Assembly: GCF_901709675.1 (NCBI RefSeq)
Contig: NC_051105.1
Span: 9,168,104-9,232,103 of the forward strand
From: Syngnathus acus
Taxonomy: Eukaryota; Chordata; Actinopteri; Syngnathiformes; Syngnathidae
Direction: 5' to 3'
Length of the DNA stretch: 64,000 bases
Shown: piece by piece, positions 24,301 through 37,800 of the stretch
Layout: the number at the start of each line of letters is the position of its first letter
Position numbering within the stretch: position 1 is the stretch's first letter
The notes under the pieces: generated by a model
Seen by the model: the letters and a program-made list of their open reading frames with translations, nothing else
Databases searched by the model: none
What the model was told of the DNA's origin: nothing
Position numbers and translations under genes: made by a program

Positions 24301-26046
24301 CATAATCACAGGACGACTTTCTGACAGTCGACCCAAAGGTTGACAACTTCAAGCAGCTTAAGAATCAGTTTAGACTCCGAAGGCAAGACTTGGCTGCAAA
24401 CGGCGGGTTTGCCAGGATGAGTGACGGCAGGAAGAGTATTGATAAAATGCCTATTAAGAAAAATGGGCTTGTTGGGGTCACAAAGCTTGCGTATGGAAGA
24501 CTTTAATTAAGGATGAAGAAATTTATGGGTCTCTATGTAACCTCTTAGTGGCTACAAAACACAGTCACTTGAATATTGTAGAATACGTAGGTAAGTATGA
24601 CTAAAAATAAACAAGGTTCATATTGTTTCAGAGAACCTCTGATTTTTTTTAAATATATATTACAACAGCTGTATGCACATTGAAATAAGACTTTCAGGTG
24701 CATTGGTCACACTGACATTTATCGCTAATGTGAAATTTGTTGGGCATCATTGGTCAAATCTCCTCACTAACCAGGATTGGCATCCAGTTAATCCATCTAT
24801 TGTTATTCATTAGCTCTGTCTGTTATCGCCGCTTCATCCGTGACCTTTGACTCTTCTGTCGAGAAGAATTAGATCACTGACTCAGATTCACCTGCCCCAC
24901 CTCTAAGGTCAAGGTCATTAAGTAGCATTTTGATTCTAATTTCCAAAAATACATAAATAAGTTATAATACAAAATGCAGAGATGCCAAGCTTTTTCAAAA
25001 ATATATTTTTGAAAAGGATCACATCTGGGTGATTCAGTTCCATACCCCACAGAGATGCTTTAGCTAAATTAATCAATTTGTGAAACATTGCCCAGCATCA
25101 ATCAGTAAAATAATTTCATCCTTTCATCAAGAATTTTTTCACCATGTTTCTCTCAACTATTTCCAATTCCACCTCCTTTATCTGTTGGCCGTGGGTGTGA
25201 ATGGTGGCGATAACTCAGAGAGATGGAGTGAGAGGGAGAAAGAGAAAAACCAAAGGGCTCCAGCCTGTGCATGAATTGTAAAGTGAAATACCCACCTGAT
25301 GTTCAGAGAACCATTTGGTTTTCGAATTAAGCTGATAGAAATGGAATATATAATGAGGTTATATTTAGAGCTTAATAACATGACTGGCCAGAGTAATGAA
25401 AAAGTAAGAGTGGATATTCATTACCAGCTGTATTATGATTTATTCAAACTGCTCCAAATTAAATAGTTTTTCTCGTAGACAATGGATTTCGTCGTATCAG
25501 CTATTTTCCAGTTGACTATTCATGCGGCCTCTTGTGTGACAAAGAAAATCGTAGTGAGAGACTTTTTTATTCTACGTCACAATCAGGAGATCCATGACTT
25601 GTGTTTTAGTGTTAATTTGCACAATGTTATGACTCAAATGTACGAATTTATGTTATTTTGATTTGAGAACCTCATCACCTCGTCAATGTACGCCAAGTTC
25701 CCTGTGAAATAAGGTAGGTAATGGCAGTGACCCTGATATGCTTGCTGCCACAGCAATACTTCATTTAAGATGTGCACTTTGCAAGGTAAACAGAGTTTTA
25801 AGAGATCTTAAATGAGGTAATCCCACCGAGGCCTTCTCTTGCTCCAGGCTGGGTCTTGAATACGAAAACTGTTACACACCCTCTTTTATGTTAATCTGCT
25901 CCTCCGGCATGGAAATAAGAACCACATGTCTGCAAGAAAGTGCTTCAGAGTGCATTGACAGACTGGTCTTTCATTGAGTGGATGCTGCGTGTCCTGGCAG
26001 GGACAGCATCACATTCAAAGGGAGCAGTTGTAACTGGAATTAGGTT
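21304..26046. other. Gene-free upstream region, segment 2
   Basis: No gene recognised. The segment contains an A13 run (about 23507-23519) and AT-rich stretches. It holds a conserved-looking block at 22690-23040 and an open stretch of protein-like composition at 24306-24506 that I cannot assign. Confidence 0.6.
22690..23040. promoter_or_regulatory. Candidate conserved non-coding element with POU/homeodomain motif
   Basis: About 350 bp without simple repeats. The core includes GGAGGTCAATTGCTGTTAAA, CCAGCACTGGCTGGG and ATGCAGATAATTAG (22907-22920), which combines an octamer-like half site with TAATTA. The high complexity against an AT-rich background is what suggests constraint. No coding potential is seen. 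Confidence 0.35.
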
Positions 26047-26050
26047 AAGC

Positions 26051-26082
26051 AGATACTTTATTGATCCAGAAGGAAATTCTGG
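26051..26082 (-). mobile_element. LINE 3' end (L2/CR1-like), tail only
   Basis: On the minus strand, GAATTTCCTTCTGGATCAAT leads into AAAGTATCT. It resembles the 3' end of abundant fish LINEs (AATTTCCC...GGGATCAATAAAGTATCT). It shares the CAATAAAG core with the tails at 62377 and 63464. The 5' truncation is extreme, as usual for LINE copies. Confidence 0.55.
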
Positions 26083-26749
26083 AATGACGGGAAGAATACA
26101 AACTACATTTCAGCAAGGCTGCTATTACACAGATGTGATTATCAAATGTCATAAATGTTGAAAAGGACCTTAATGGGAAGCTATGCACAAATGTGATTGC
26201 TCACTGGCTGTGACGTAAGTTTATTGCTCATTGTTTGCTGTTTGGAGAGAACACAAAAATAAGGGAAATGGTGCTAGCAAACAGAAGAGCTTGATTAGCA
26301 AATATTGTTCTCTACACAGATGACTGTTTCCAACATTGACCGTTGAAGCATTTCCTGATTTGACTCAAAGCATTCCAAACACCGCTAGGTCAAAGTTGCA
26401 AAGATGTAAAGACAATATAGTCTCCGAAGAGAAATTATCATGAGGCCCATATTCAGACACAGAGCTTTTGACTAACCCACTCAATAGAAAGCACATGGGC
26501 AATATAACCACCATCCAATGAAGAAAAGTAAACATGTCAGTGACTATTTCAGCAGAGTATTTTATAAACATGCTACTTCCTGGGTGTAGCGTGCCAGGCA
26601 AACGTGAGTATCGGGAACTCGTCAAAGTGATCAAAAGGCGTTGAGGTCATCTGTTGCTACAGCCAATTGGTGTTGCTTTCATGCTTTTTTAAATGTAATT
26701 TAATTGGGCAATTCACAAAAGTGGCACCGCTACTGCCGGCCCCACATAA

Positions 26750-26816
26750 CTCGTTCACTGCCACCACAGTTCAATTGGATCTTTGACTTCTATAGCCGTC
26801 AATGGCAGTGAATGAG
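26750..26816. mobile_element. 67-bp palindromic MITE-like element
   Basis: CTCGTTCACTGCCA (26750-26763) and TGGCAGTGAATGAG (26803-26816) are inverted repeats with one mismatch in 14 bp. The interior includes CTATAGCCGTCAATGG. I recognise this pattern as a small, high-copy fish repeat. It encodes nothing. Confidence 0.5.
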
Positions 26817-27300
26817 ATAAAGACCAACATACGGTAAAACCCTGTCGGTCTGTGTCGGTGGATGCATGTACAAATTTGTCACTTCCATGTTTCTGATTGC
26901 ATCGTCCACTTTTAAATCAATCTTTTACTTTGGAAATAAACAATCAGGTGATTTGGCAAGGATTTATCAGCGTGGGGCAGCATGCTTTGTTTACACCTTT
27001 ATCTTGGATGTTATGAGGACAACTGATAAGAGAGGGAATTTTGTCCACCTTCCCATTCCGAAACGGACGATTCTAAAATAAATAGCTGAATTGAGGGCAA
27101 ACACGATGTTCATATGACAGAAGTACATATTCCAAACTGCATCACCACATTATTATTCGACTACACAGCTGAAGTAGCGCTTATTTTATAGGGTTCATTC
27201 CTAACTGATCTTGATTAGAAAAATGTTAAGTGTTTCAAAGAGACATTTGGTTTGGGTTTATTTAGAACAGCCTGTTTATCTTTGAGCACTTTGTAGTATT

Positions 27301-27370
27301 CATCCATCAATTTATTACCGCTCATCCCATTTAGGGGTCTGGAAATTGTCCCAGCTGACTTTTAGGTGAA
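27301..27370 (+). mobile_element. Expander-like repeat fragment
   Basis: CATCCATCAATTTATTACCG, then CTCATCCCATTTAGGGG and CCCAGCTGACTTTTAGGTGA, follow the order of the common fish repeat also present at 4783. The orientation is the same. Confidence 0.45.
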
Positions 27371-29573
27371 AAGTTCACATTAAATTGGGTGTAGTGAACG
27401 TACTTTTTCATGTTTATTCCTTCACCCTTCCTTTTCTCCCTGTTTTTTATTCATCACTTAAAGTCGTAGTGTTTTATTTTTGTTATAAGGACAGTTCTCT
27501 TTACTTAATAAACTCCTCCCTCTTCCTGGTCATTTCATCTCTATCACCCTTCGCCTCGCCAAGCTTCGTCCGTCCATCACACAGCAGCTCTTCCTTCCGC
27601 TCAACTTATCGATTTCCCGTCGAGCTGCCCGTTAAGACGTACCCCTGTTCAACAATCTCTAAGCTCTTAGACGTGTTATTGTGATTAAATCCATAGTGCT
27701 GTTTACTTTGTTGACAGCCCATTCTCTAAGTTATCCATCTTGTGCTGGAAAACAAAGAGGAATTCACTCGGTATAATTGAAAGATCTTCTGGAAGTGCTC
27801 CGGGGTTCTTATGAGTCTGCTATTTGCAACTCAGGGGCCGTTAGACTACTTCCTTTGCACATCTATTATACGTAATAAATGTGCAAAAAGTCATCTATAT
27901 GCATTCCATGGCCATGAACATATTTCAGAAGCTAAACAATAGGTCATTATAGTCTGTAATGCAGTCTTGTAATTTTAAAGACTTTTCACGCAGCACTTGG
28001 TTTTCTTGGCCACGGGGAAGCGAGCAAGAATGAAAAAGAACCCGGTGCAAGCCTGCCCGTACTTGGAAATGTGAAACATAAATGGATAAGTAAATAAAAC
28101 ACAACACACCAACTAACAATGGCTATAATGTGTTAGAGCAAAAAAACGCACACGCTAGTTGGGATCGTAGTAAATCAGGACCTAAGTGGGCAACGTACAT
28201 ATGTAAACCATTTCACAGAAGCAATACCTTGGGAAATATCTCTCAATCCAAACCACACTACGGTCCAGTTTCCAGCAGATTCATTCAAGGAGAAATGAAA
28301 ACACAACTGCTACCCTTGCTAATTGGGTCATATTTCATCTCACACACAAAGCTTACCTAATGATATTGAAACGCATGCAAGAGTGTAATGTTTTGATTGT
28401 AACTTAGTCCTCTAAGCACCAACGTGAGCTTAAATGTAGTTAAATGTGCTCCAAGACAACTTCATTTAAAAATAAATCATATATCTTAAATCTGTGCCAT
28501 AGTTGGTGGGAAAGTTTCATTTGAATGAAGAGAGCTTATTCTTTGACGCTATTTCTGTCCATCATTTATATCTATTTATATATTTACACAGATTGTGTGT
28601 TTTAAAGAGAGAAAGAGAGCCTGGCCAGTGGATCAACAACAGAGGGTGTCACTGAATGGCTTACTGTTAGTTTTCCTTCCTAATGCCCGCATTTACCTTT
28701 TTGAGCCGATAATTTCACCCCGCCACACACACATACACACACACTGACAGAAAACCACCTGCACGAAAATGGTAGCAAGCAAAGGCAAGTTTATTGGTCT
28801 AAGGTAATTTGATGAGGTAATTTGCAGTACTTTGAATGGGCTATTCAGTGCAGACAGAAAGAGGAACAATTAAGAATGAAAACCAAAAGAATAACTTTCA
28901 AAAGGTATAATGCACCAAGAGACACAAACACATGAGGCAGGATTTGGTGGATCAAGCGATTTAAGCAAAAATAATACCAAAAGTACAAAATTGGAGATGG
29001 TCAGCATGAGACCCTTAGGCTGCTTTTTTAGTCATTATCAAATGTTGTTTTTCATCCAATTCCAACACTAACTGTGTCTGTAAACACTTAAGCAAGCTCC
29101 TGCAAATAAGGTCAGCTTCTGTAAACACTTTGCATGTACAAGAGCCACCAAATTCCCATTAACCATGCAAATCCAATGTGAGTGTCGATTGTCTACATGA
29201 AAGAATGAAGCCGGAAGTCCAAACTAGCATCTAGCTTCCCCCTTCACCCTCACTTTGTTGCTGTTTATCTTCTGTTCTCATCTCAAGCTCATCTCCAACA
29301 TTGTGAATGCATTTTGGGCAACATTTGCTCTCATTGCTGCCATGACTAACATTTTATCTGAGTTCCCTCATTGTCTCAGTCCACAATGCGCCCATAACAT
29401 AATGAACTGTTAAGATGGCTCAGGTGCTGTTCTACCAACGCATACTGAGAAACAGGAATTTGGTGAGTATGCACTTAACAATGTCTCACACACACTACAC
29501 AGGGACTCACACAGCACGCACACACTGAAAGCACATTCACGCTGCCTACCAAATCGTTGGATTTGCATCTCAT

Positions 29574-29578
<5 letters not shown>

Positions 29579-29660
<82 letters not shown>
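29579..29660. repeat. (TG)n microsatellite, about 82 bp
   Basis: A long TG repeat with a single TTTG interruption near 29628. Open frames through it (poly Cys-Val, Thr-His) are repeat artefacts. Confidence 0.97.
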
Positions 29661-29662
<2 letters not shown>

Positions 29663-30539
29663 CACTCGGGTTAGTGTGTGGGATTTTTTTACATACTTTT
29701 GTGAATACCTTGGTGTCACACAATGGCCTCCCTTGCTCTCCGCAAACGCTCGTACCATTGCAATAGGGAGCAGATTTAGATGCGCGGTGACAGCTTAATA
29801 AACTGGATGTCTTTGGGTGCCTCCATCTGCAAGGGGAGGCGTCTGGGTGAGATGCTCACGATGCATCAATAGGAGGGAGGATCTTTCTCTGTTGGGGCTA
29901 CTGACTGCACAATGCTCACAGTGGCTGACCTACAAAATGGTGGTCAAGATACGGCCCTATGTTTTAGGCTTGAAAGGGAGGAGAGGTCTGATTAGTGGGT
30001 TAGGAAGAGTTCAGTGGCTCTGTAAGACCGGCTGACTGCGGATTTGAATAGGCCCGCTGGTATGGTAAACAAGCTGAATAGCAAGGGGAGCGAGGCGATA
30101 GCTCAAGGTGGGAGGGGAAACACTTGTTCGGGTTCAGGGAACCCTTGCAGGCGTAATGTAAGGGCCATGGGTCCTGTCGGTCAGGATCCCTGCAAAGATG
30201 TTAAACTCATCCTAATCCACGGATGACCTCTTGATCTCTATGATCATTTATAATAAAATTATTAGTGTTGCTGCTTCCCAAGATCATTTTATCTCATTAA
30301 GGACTGCTGTTTTTTTTTCTTTTGAAAAAAGTCTTTTTGCTTAATTACAAGCAGTCTCATGATTGTTTTCTCTGCAGCTGCCCTGCTCTTTTTCCTTTCC
30401 TCCACTTGCTCTCCCCTTTAGCGAATAAGCTCAGTGATCATTCACTGCAGTCTAAACAGTGTTGCTTCATCCGTGCTGTTTTATATCCCCTCTAACCATT
30501 TTACCAGATCCTCTTTTCCCATCCAAGAGCCATTCTTCG

Positions 30540-30740
30540 AGTTCAGTGCTAGTCCTCTGAGCTCAATCACCGCGCTGTGCTCCGGTGTCCAGCAATTATG
30601 CTAATGCACAGCGGCGGCCCTGTATGTTTAGCCACAGGCTAGAGGTAACGGACCATTCCCCATTCATCCGCTTAACCCCAATCTAATGCCCCATTAGTGC
30701 CACAATGCTATAGTTTGAATGCTAAGGGGGACTTCTTTTC
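30540..30740. promoter_or_regulatory. Candidate conserved non-coding element with octamer-like motif
   Basis: A repeat-free, GC-balanced block with AGCAATTATGCTAATGCACA (octamer variant ATGCTAAT at 30598-30605), GCGGCGGCCCTG and several ATTAG/TAATG cores. The same octamer variant recurs in the block at 61310-61470. Regulatory function is inferred. Confidence 0.35.
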
Positions 30741-33700
30741 CCCCCCAAGTCAGCTCGTAATGTTCTTTGTCTCTTGGAATATAAGTAATATAAGTATATT
30801 GGTCACAACACAAGACAAAACATTTCTATAGCTTGGAAACAATTGTAATTTTGTCATCAGAAATCGTATTCATCTCTTAGAGCTACCTCCATATGCTGTA
30901 GAGCCAAGGCGAGGTCGTATAGTTTGCAGAAGATTCCACAGATGCATTCTTGGAACATTTGCCAAACAATTTGAGAGGATGACTTCAGTCTTTGGGGAGT
31001 CCGACGTGGACATCTTTTAATGAGACCGTCCGGGTCTGTTTTTGCTTAATATCCTTGAATGCTACCTAACACTGTGACAACAATCTGGTGATGCCTTGGA
31101 ATTTTTTAACCACGTTTGTCATTATTAGATTCCTCTAGATATTTTCATTCCGATTGAGAAAGACTTGAGTCATTAAATTAAAATGGTGACGATATTTGTT
31201 TGGTGCAAGAACAGAATCGCCTGGTAATTGCTTTTCTGATATGGGAAGCCCTCAACCCCAAAATAAATCAGCCCACCTTTTTACTAGCCATATGGTCTGA
31301 GCATATAGTGTGAATTTTCAATCAACGACAGGAAATATAAAATAACTACATTTAAAAGAGTTAAAACTGAAACTAACGCAGGACTTTAGTGTCTGCATTT
31401 GTTGGTTCCAACTCAAAGAGCAGCTGCAACTTCCATTTCCTAAAATGATGCATTTCATTTGCTCTTTGATGCTTAGGCCAGGTATCAGCTTGACGTTGAA
31501 AAAATTACCCATATTTTTGCAAATCCAGCTACCTAGCCGTTATGCAATCCTCGCTTCTTCAGGGTTCATTGGGGTAAAGCTGAACTCACTCAAATGAGCG
31601 TAGGTGTTTTGTGCATTCTTGAAACACGATTTATTTAGCATGCCATGCACACGGCTGTGGTGGGTGGCAATCTGGATGGAAGGACTTGGAAAGCGAACTC
31701 CACAATACCGAGTAAACCTTCTCACTCTGTGTACCCAAAAACAGATATTCGTGTGTGTGTGTGTAGGGGGGGAACACAGCACTGGGGAGATTCAAGACAA
31801 TCCTTTTTGCTTTGTGTTTGGCAACAGATTTCCAGACCCACACACAAAGAAGAAGCCAAGGCACACTTTAGTCATTGAAACATAGCATGAGTGTCTAGAC
31901 ACACATATGCAATACAGATAAACCACACGCACACTACAGGGAAACTGGACCACCGTCCAATAGCTTCTAAAATGGTTTAAAAATGTGAGAGAGAAAGATT
32001 TTGATGATTGCAGCTGTATTGTTTGTTTTAATAATTGTGATTATCATTACATCATTGTCTCCAAATGTATTTGTTTTTACTCATAAGTAATTTAGTTTTT
32101 TTTAACTGCTGTATGAGGTTACAATAAAGTTAATCAATGTATAAGCCAACATTTAAATTGGCTGAATTATTCACTTTTGTTAAAAGTATAATCATATAAA
32201 CCATTATACAGTAGAACTTAAACACATTAAATACTCACAATTAACAATGTCAACAATCTGTTTTAAATCACTTTTTTTTTTATTCATGTCTCATACATAT
32301 TGTTCCATTTTAACTATGATACTTTTATTGTCCACTCCATTTTAATTTGTGTGCGAGCCTTACATTTTAGCTCCAAAGGAAATGTGAAAATAACGACTGG
32401 TCATAAAAAAATATTTTGTGAATTAAAACCTTTTGCTACTAGAACCGGCATTTCAATGTTTGATACCGTCTTGGCTCTTGATGTATAGTTTTTTTATCTG
32501 CAATGTTTGCTTCGGGCATTTCCCATTGTGTGATATCCTAACAGATAAGACATGCAGTATGCTGTGTTGCAATATTTCAGAAGTCCACTCAAGAATCACT
32601 TGGCAGCTGTGCGGAAACGTTCGGTCTCTTTGCAGCCTTCTGTTCTGCCTGCCAAAATATATGCTGTGTTTATAAGAGCAGCTTAAACATACAGTCATCA
32701 ATTAGCCACTTCAGACTCCCATATCCCCCTGGCTGTCTCCTTCAGAAAGGTATTGTGTGCTCACGCACGCACACATTCAGAGTTTCGACTAACGCAAGCA
32801 TAAATGCAAGTCCTCACAAGGACAATCAAGTTGTTTTTGACTATTTCCTGTCGTAGTCAGCAGGTAAAAATGAATATTCTCTCTTGTCGTAATACCCTTG
32901 AGGTAGAGGCGATATTTCAGCTTTGACGGGAAACGTTTGACCTCCTTGTATGGTCCACTCAGAACAACTATATTTGTGTAGCTCTTTTGAATGGGAACGT
33001 TTCAAATAATTCCATAAGAAATAGAATCGTATAAACTCTATATGTGTCGACTGCATCGTCGCACTCAGGATGTATTGTGGATATCAGCCCATCAAAGTGT
33101 TGAGCTAGATGGAGGCCTGTTGGAATACCTTGGCATCTAAAAAGATTCATGACGGGCCAACGTAAGATTTATACAGAAAACACACAACGGTTGGTAGCCA
33201 TTTGCATCTGTAGAACACAATTCAAAGTGAATCATGTCTACAGTGCCTCCCGCATACCACCCCCCTCAAGCCAATATAAAGAACACGACACAGAGAACCA
33301 AAGGCATTTGTCTTTCTCCGTTTCTTGACTTCCATTTGTTCCTCCCCGCCCTCATTCTCGAAAGGGACCACTACAAGTGTCGTGGTGACAGGTGGTAACT
33401 ATCCATCACTCCTGATAGTAGGGAGCAAAGCCACCCATTTTACAACACTGCAAAAATGCGGGTGGGCTAAACGATCAGCACAATTAGTCTTGTACTGCTG
33501 AAAGGATCACAAATGTGTCTAAACGGAGGTGAGACTACAATTCATGCACTGGCCTCGTCTTCTTTTAGTAACCTTGTTTAAATATAACTCAGTGAGTCAT
33601 AGGTCATCTTGGAAACGACCTCAAATGTTCTTTGCATTGTTTAAATGAGTTCCAAAGTGACATGACAGCCATCATCTGATTTTGTATTGAGTTTCCCAGC

Positions 33701-34878
33701 AACTCCATTTTTTAAAGTATGGAAAAAAGAAAGTGGAAAGTACAACCCAATCATGAGAAGGGTCCCACTGATCAACGTGGCAAAGGAAAAGATGATCAAC
33801 AAACTGAACACTAATGAAATTCTCCAGTCGCAGTGGTTGGAGTGGGAAAAGTGTTGCGGTCAGCAAGGGATTTTTTTTTTTATTATTTATGAGCTGTCAA
33901 AAATTGCACACATTTACATAAGCACACACTTTCTTGTATATCACTTTGGCTGCCTTCATTTACCTTGTTTATAAAGTGTGGCATTTTGTCGACCTCATCT
34001 TTCTTGTGTTTGTGTGTACTTAGCAGTCAAGAAATGAAAGAACAATAGTGGAGTCCTACAGACACACAATAAAACTAACACAATTTTTAATATTTTTCAT
34101 TATTTTTGTGATAGAAAGAATAAATATATTCTTACTTAGACAGTTTATTGTCAAAGTTGTTCCCCAAGGTATTCAGATGAAACAGCTTCACTTTTAATCA
34201 TCTCTTCTGCTATCTGACATTTTCTCAGCTGGCAAAGATGGGAACAATTCAGGTTCTTACTTCCAGGGAGGTGAGCCAGTACAAAGAAACAAGAATCACT
34301 AAGCTTCTCTCTGGAGACAATGACAAAAGAATACAAAGATTTCCAAAATCAGATGTCATCCTAGTCTGTATAGACTTGCATGGAAATGGCAAGTACTGGT
34401 CAATTTGTTTGCCCATGAACGATCAGATTGGTTTCGATGAGGTGCATTCATTAAATCACGATTGTAGCAGGTGTTATATCAAATGACGGATGGGAACGTG
34501 GGGGACCTCCACCACATCATCATTTGGATTATAACGCTCATCTGAGCATAAGCCTTATTAGATATATGACCTCAGTAATGTCACCAGTGGTTACACAGCT
34601 GCGCATATGCTCACCGTAGTCCCTGAAGGTTCACACATTTGACAGAAACGATGTGACATTTCCACTTCTTCTCTACCGGTAGTTCATCTGAACATTAGGC
34701 TTTATTTTATCTGCCTTAGACAGGTTGGTGTGTGTTTGCCTGGGTCTTAGTGAGAACAGACAGTTTGGCCCCAAAGTCATTGATTTGGTCCAGCCAGACC
34801 TGACCTTCTGATATCTTACAAGCCAACCAAATCAGCAGGGCGGCTCCACTGATCTCAGACTCACAATCGCTCTCTATC

Positions 34879-34897
34879 ACACACACACACACACACA
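34879..34897. repeat. (CA)n microsatellite
   Basis: A short uninterrupted CA repeat of about 19 bp. Confidence 0.9.
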
Positions 34898-37800
34898 TGC
34901 CACACACAATCCATCGATCAACGCTCCCAAGATGACAGATACATTGACAGTTATCAGCAGTGGAGTGAAGATAGACCTTCTGAAAAGCAAACTGTGTGAT
35001 CGACATGATGCATGATGGCAAGTGAAAACATGAAAAAGTAGATTCACCTGAACAAAAGAATATGGCATCGGGGTTTTGATTATTTTCAGACATATCTGAA
35101 AGCACGTGTATTTTTTAGAAGGGTTCCAGATTACTAACAGTAAACAAATATGTGACCTTGACTTAGACAATTATGGAAATAATCCAATTTTTATGCCCTT
35201 TGTGATTGAGTTTTGACACAAAACACAATTCTTACTTTCCTTCAGAATCCTTAATCAAGGGTATTATTATTTTCTTTTATCATCCCAGCTTCAGACATTC
35301 CTTAAGGATAATCCGTTGAAATCGAGCAACAGGAGGTCCGCATTTAAACAGTTCAAGGTGACTTAAGCCTTCCATATTGTCACTTTCCCATAAAGGGACC
35401 TTACTTAGTAGCTCCACTGAGTTCTCCAATTTGTCCCAATTTGTTTGGAATGTGGGAAAAATCTTAAAATAAATGTGTTTTTTGACTCAGTAATTCAGCA
35501 TTCACCAGGAAAGTGTGAGTTAAGTCCACACAGTTGATTTTTTTTTTTTCATTTTAAAATCACCTTGTAGTATAATTCAGTCCATGTCAGCAAAGTCAAC
35601 AGTCTGTGTCCCTGTCATTTATTTTAGCCCGGAGCTGTCTTCTTAACCTTTCCGGGTTAACCTTGACGTGGTATCATACTTCAGCCACCACCGGGCAAAC
35701 ACAGACAAATGCAATTCATCACAGTTTAATAGTTGTCAATATCCCTTTTAATCTCTAATGTACTTCCATCAAGCTTGTTATTGGCATTGTCAAGTGAACA
35801 GCAAAAGTGCAATCAATAGAAACTGAGGAATTGGACATGCATTCCTGTGTTGAGAGCCCAGCAGATGTGCACAAACATGCTCCATGTGGTTAGAATGATC
35901 AACTTATGAGACGGGGATGGGGGGGGTCACTGTTTGCCTACTATCACCTTGTTTGGACTGGATTCTAACAATCACATTGATCTCAGCTTCACCGGGACAG
36001 TTAAATAAGCGTACTCCCCGACTCACATTTGTTCGGTGTTACCTCTTCATGCGCAGATTCCCCATTCCATGCTGTCCAAATATTTAGTTGAGCTTTAAGA
36101 TAACGGCTGATCTCAAACATGCTGGTCTGAGTTGAAGAGTGTCTATTTTATTTAGGAGTTGCGGTATTGACCAGAGATGGTGAAAAGGCTAATGCTGACA
36201 TCATGGATGAGTCAAATGAGGTGTTTCCGTTTTGGTGTTACTTCTCCAGCTAATGTGGACATGGACACATCCATGGTAATTGAATTGAGTCATTTTATTT
36301 TCCAGATTTTTGTGGACTTTTCTTTACTTAAATTCCCCTAATGACGCCTACCGTCTATTTTTCTTCCTCACTGCAATACATTTTTTTTGCCACAATTATA
36401 CACATACATTTCTAAATGCATGTTGGTTATATTTTGGGCATTTTCGTTTCTACTTGTATGTACGATAAATGGTCGGTTTTTTTTTGCCATGTGTGACAAA
36501 AAAAATCTGCAGGAGGAAAATTCAACATAGATACAGTTTGTGAATTGTTAAAAGCCCCATCAATATTAATGACCACATATTGATGACAGTCATCACAATG
36601 ATAATATAAACCGTGCTTTCATCACCAATCTAGCTAGCGTAGATGTGTCCAAAGCCACATTTTGCCTGGATGAGAGTAATATAAACAGCAATCTGACATT
36701 TTTGCTGTGAGTAAGGAATAACACACTTTGGACAAAGTGCTTATGGAGCATTTTGGGATTTTGACAGCTTCAAAAATCTTCCAGCACACGCTCTCTCTCC
36801 AGACAAGACAAAGACATGATTTATTTTGTTCTTGATATTCAGACTTGATTTGCGTGCTTGTATGAGATGTGTGCGGTGGGTTTGTCTGTCTGCTGTCTGC
36901 CAATGTTTGTCCGCCATAACTGCCAAGGCACTACCATGATGTCAGCCAAGGTATTGGAAGCAAAATCCCATAAATCCATTTCAGTGTTTTCATCCAGAGA
37001 GGAAAAAAATGAGGTTGTGGGGGTATGTGGAAATCTCAGCGTCAACTCATGTGGCCTTGCCGAGCTCATCGTTCTCAGCCTTGAGAACGATTGTCATCTT
37101 CCAAATGAGGATGTGTATTAACAATACCTGACATCACGACATGACTTATGTCTAGATGGAAACACACCACAAACTGTTGTAAAAAGGTGGAAGGCAGCCA
37201 TTTTGGGTCTGAGTAATTTGGAATCACTAATTGGGATGTGTTGAGAGATCCTCGTTTCCCTTCAAGCTATCGGTCCTTTTCATGTTTATATAATACAATA
37301 TGCATGGGATGGATTAATCGTAGCCAGATACTCGATTGCACCTACTGTAAGGTTGTTGAAAAAGTTTACGTATACCCCAAATGGCTTAGGGACATGCACC
37401 GGCTTGTTCACGCCTGTTGAGTCCTCTGGATGATGAGCAAACACGGTGGCACTGGTGTGAAAGCATGTCATCTTTGGGCCTCTAGCCGAAAAGTGTTGAC
37501 GTCTGCCAGCATCATCAGAATCAGAGCAGATCCCTGAAGACGATCTGGCAGCAATCGTAGTGAGTAACCCCCTTCTCTTTCCTCAACTGAACCAGCAATA
37601 ATATGATGCCGGATTAATTTTTTGTTCCACTCTAAACTATGAAGGAGAAGAAAAAAATGCTTAGTGTCCAAAAATAATGAAACGTTCCATGACACGTCCT
37701 TATCGGCCAAAAACGAAGAGGGAATAAAAAAAATCACATTATCTTCAAAAGGGGTTTAAATGCCTGCCCGCTGGTTTGCTCCCCACCTCAAGCTGCACAG

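Noticed and set aside
29570-29758. Thr-His and Cys-Val repeat proteins across the TG repeat
   Set aside because: Pure translation of a dinucleotide microsatellite in three frames.
34238-34486. 82-codon plus-strand frame with mixed, protein-like composition
   Set aside because: No recognised family and no splice or promoter context. The length is within chance expectation for this composition.
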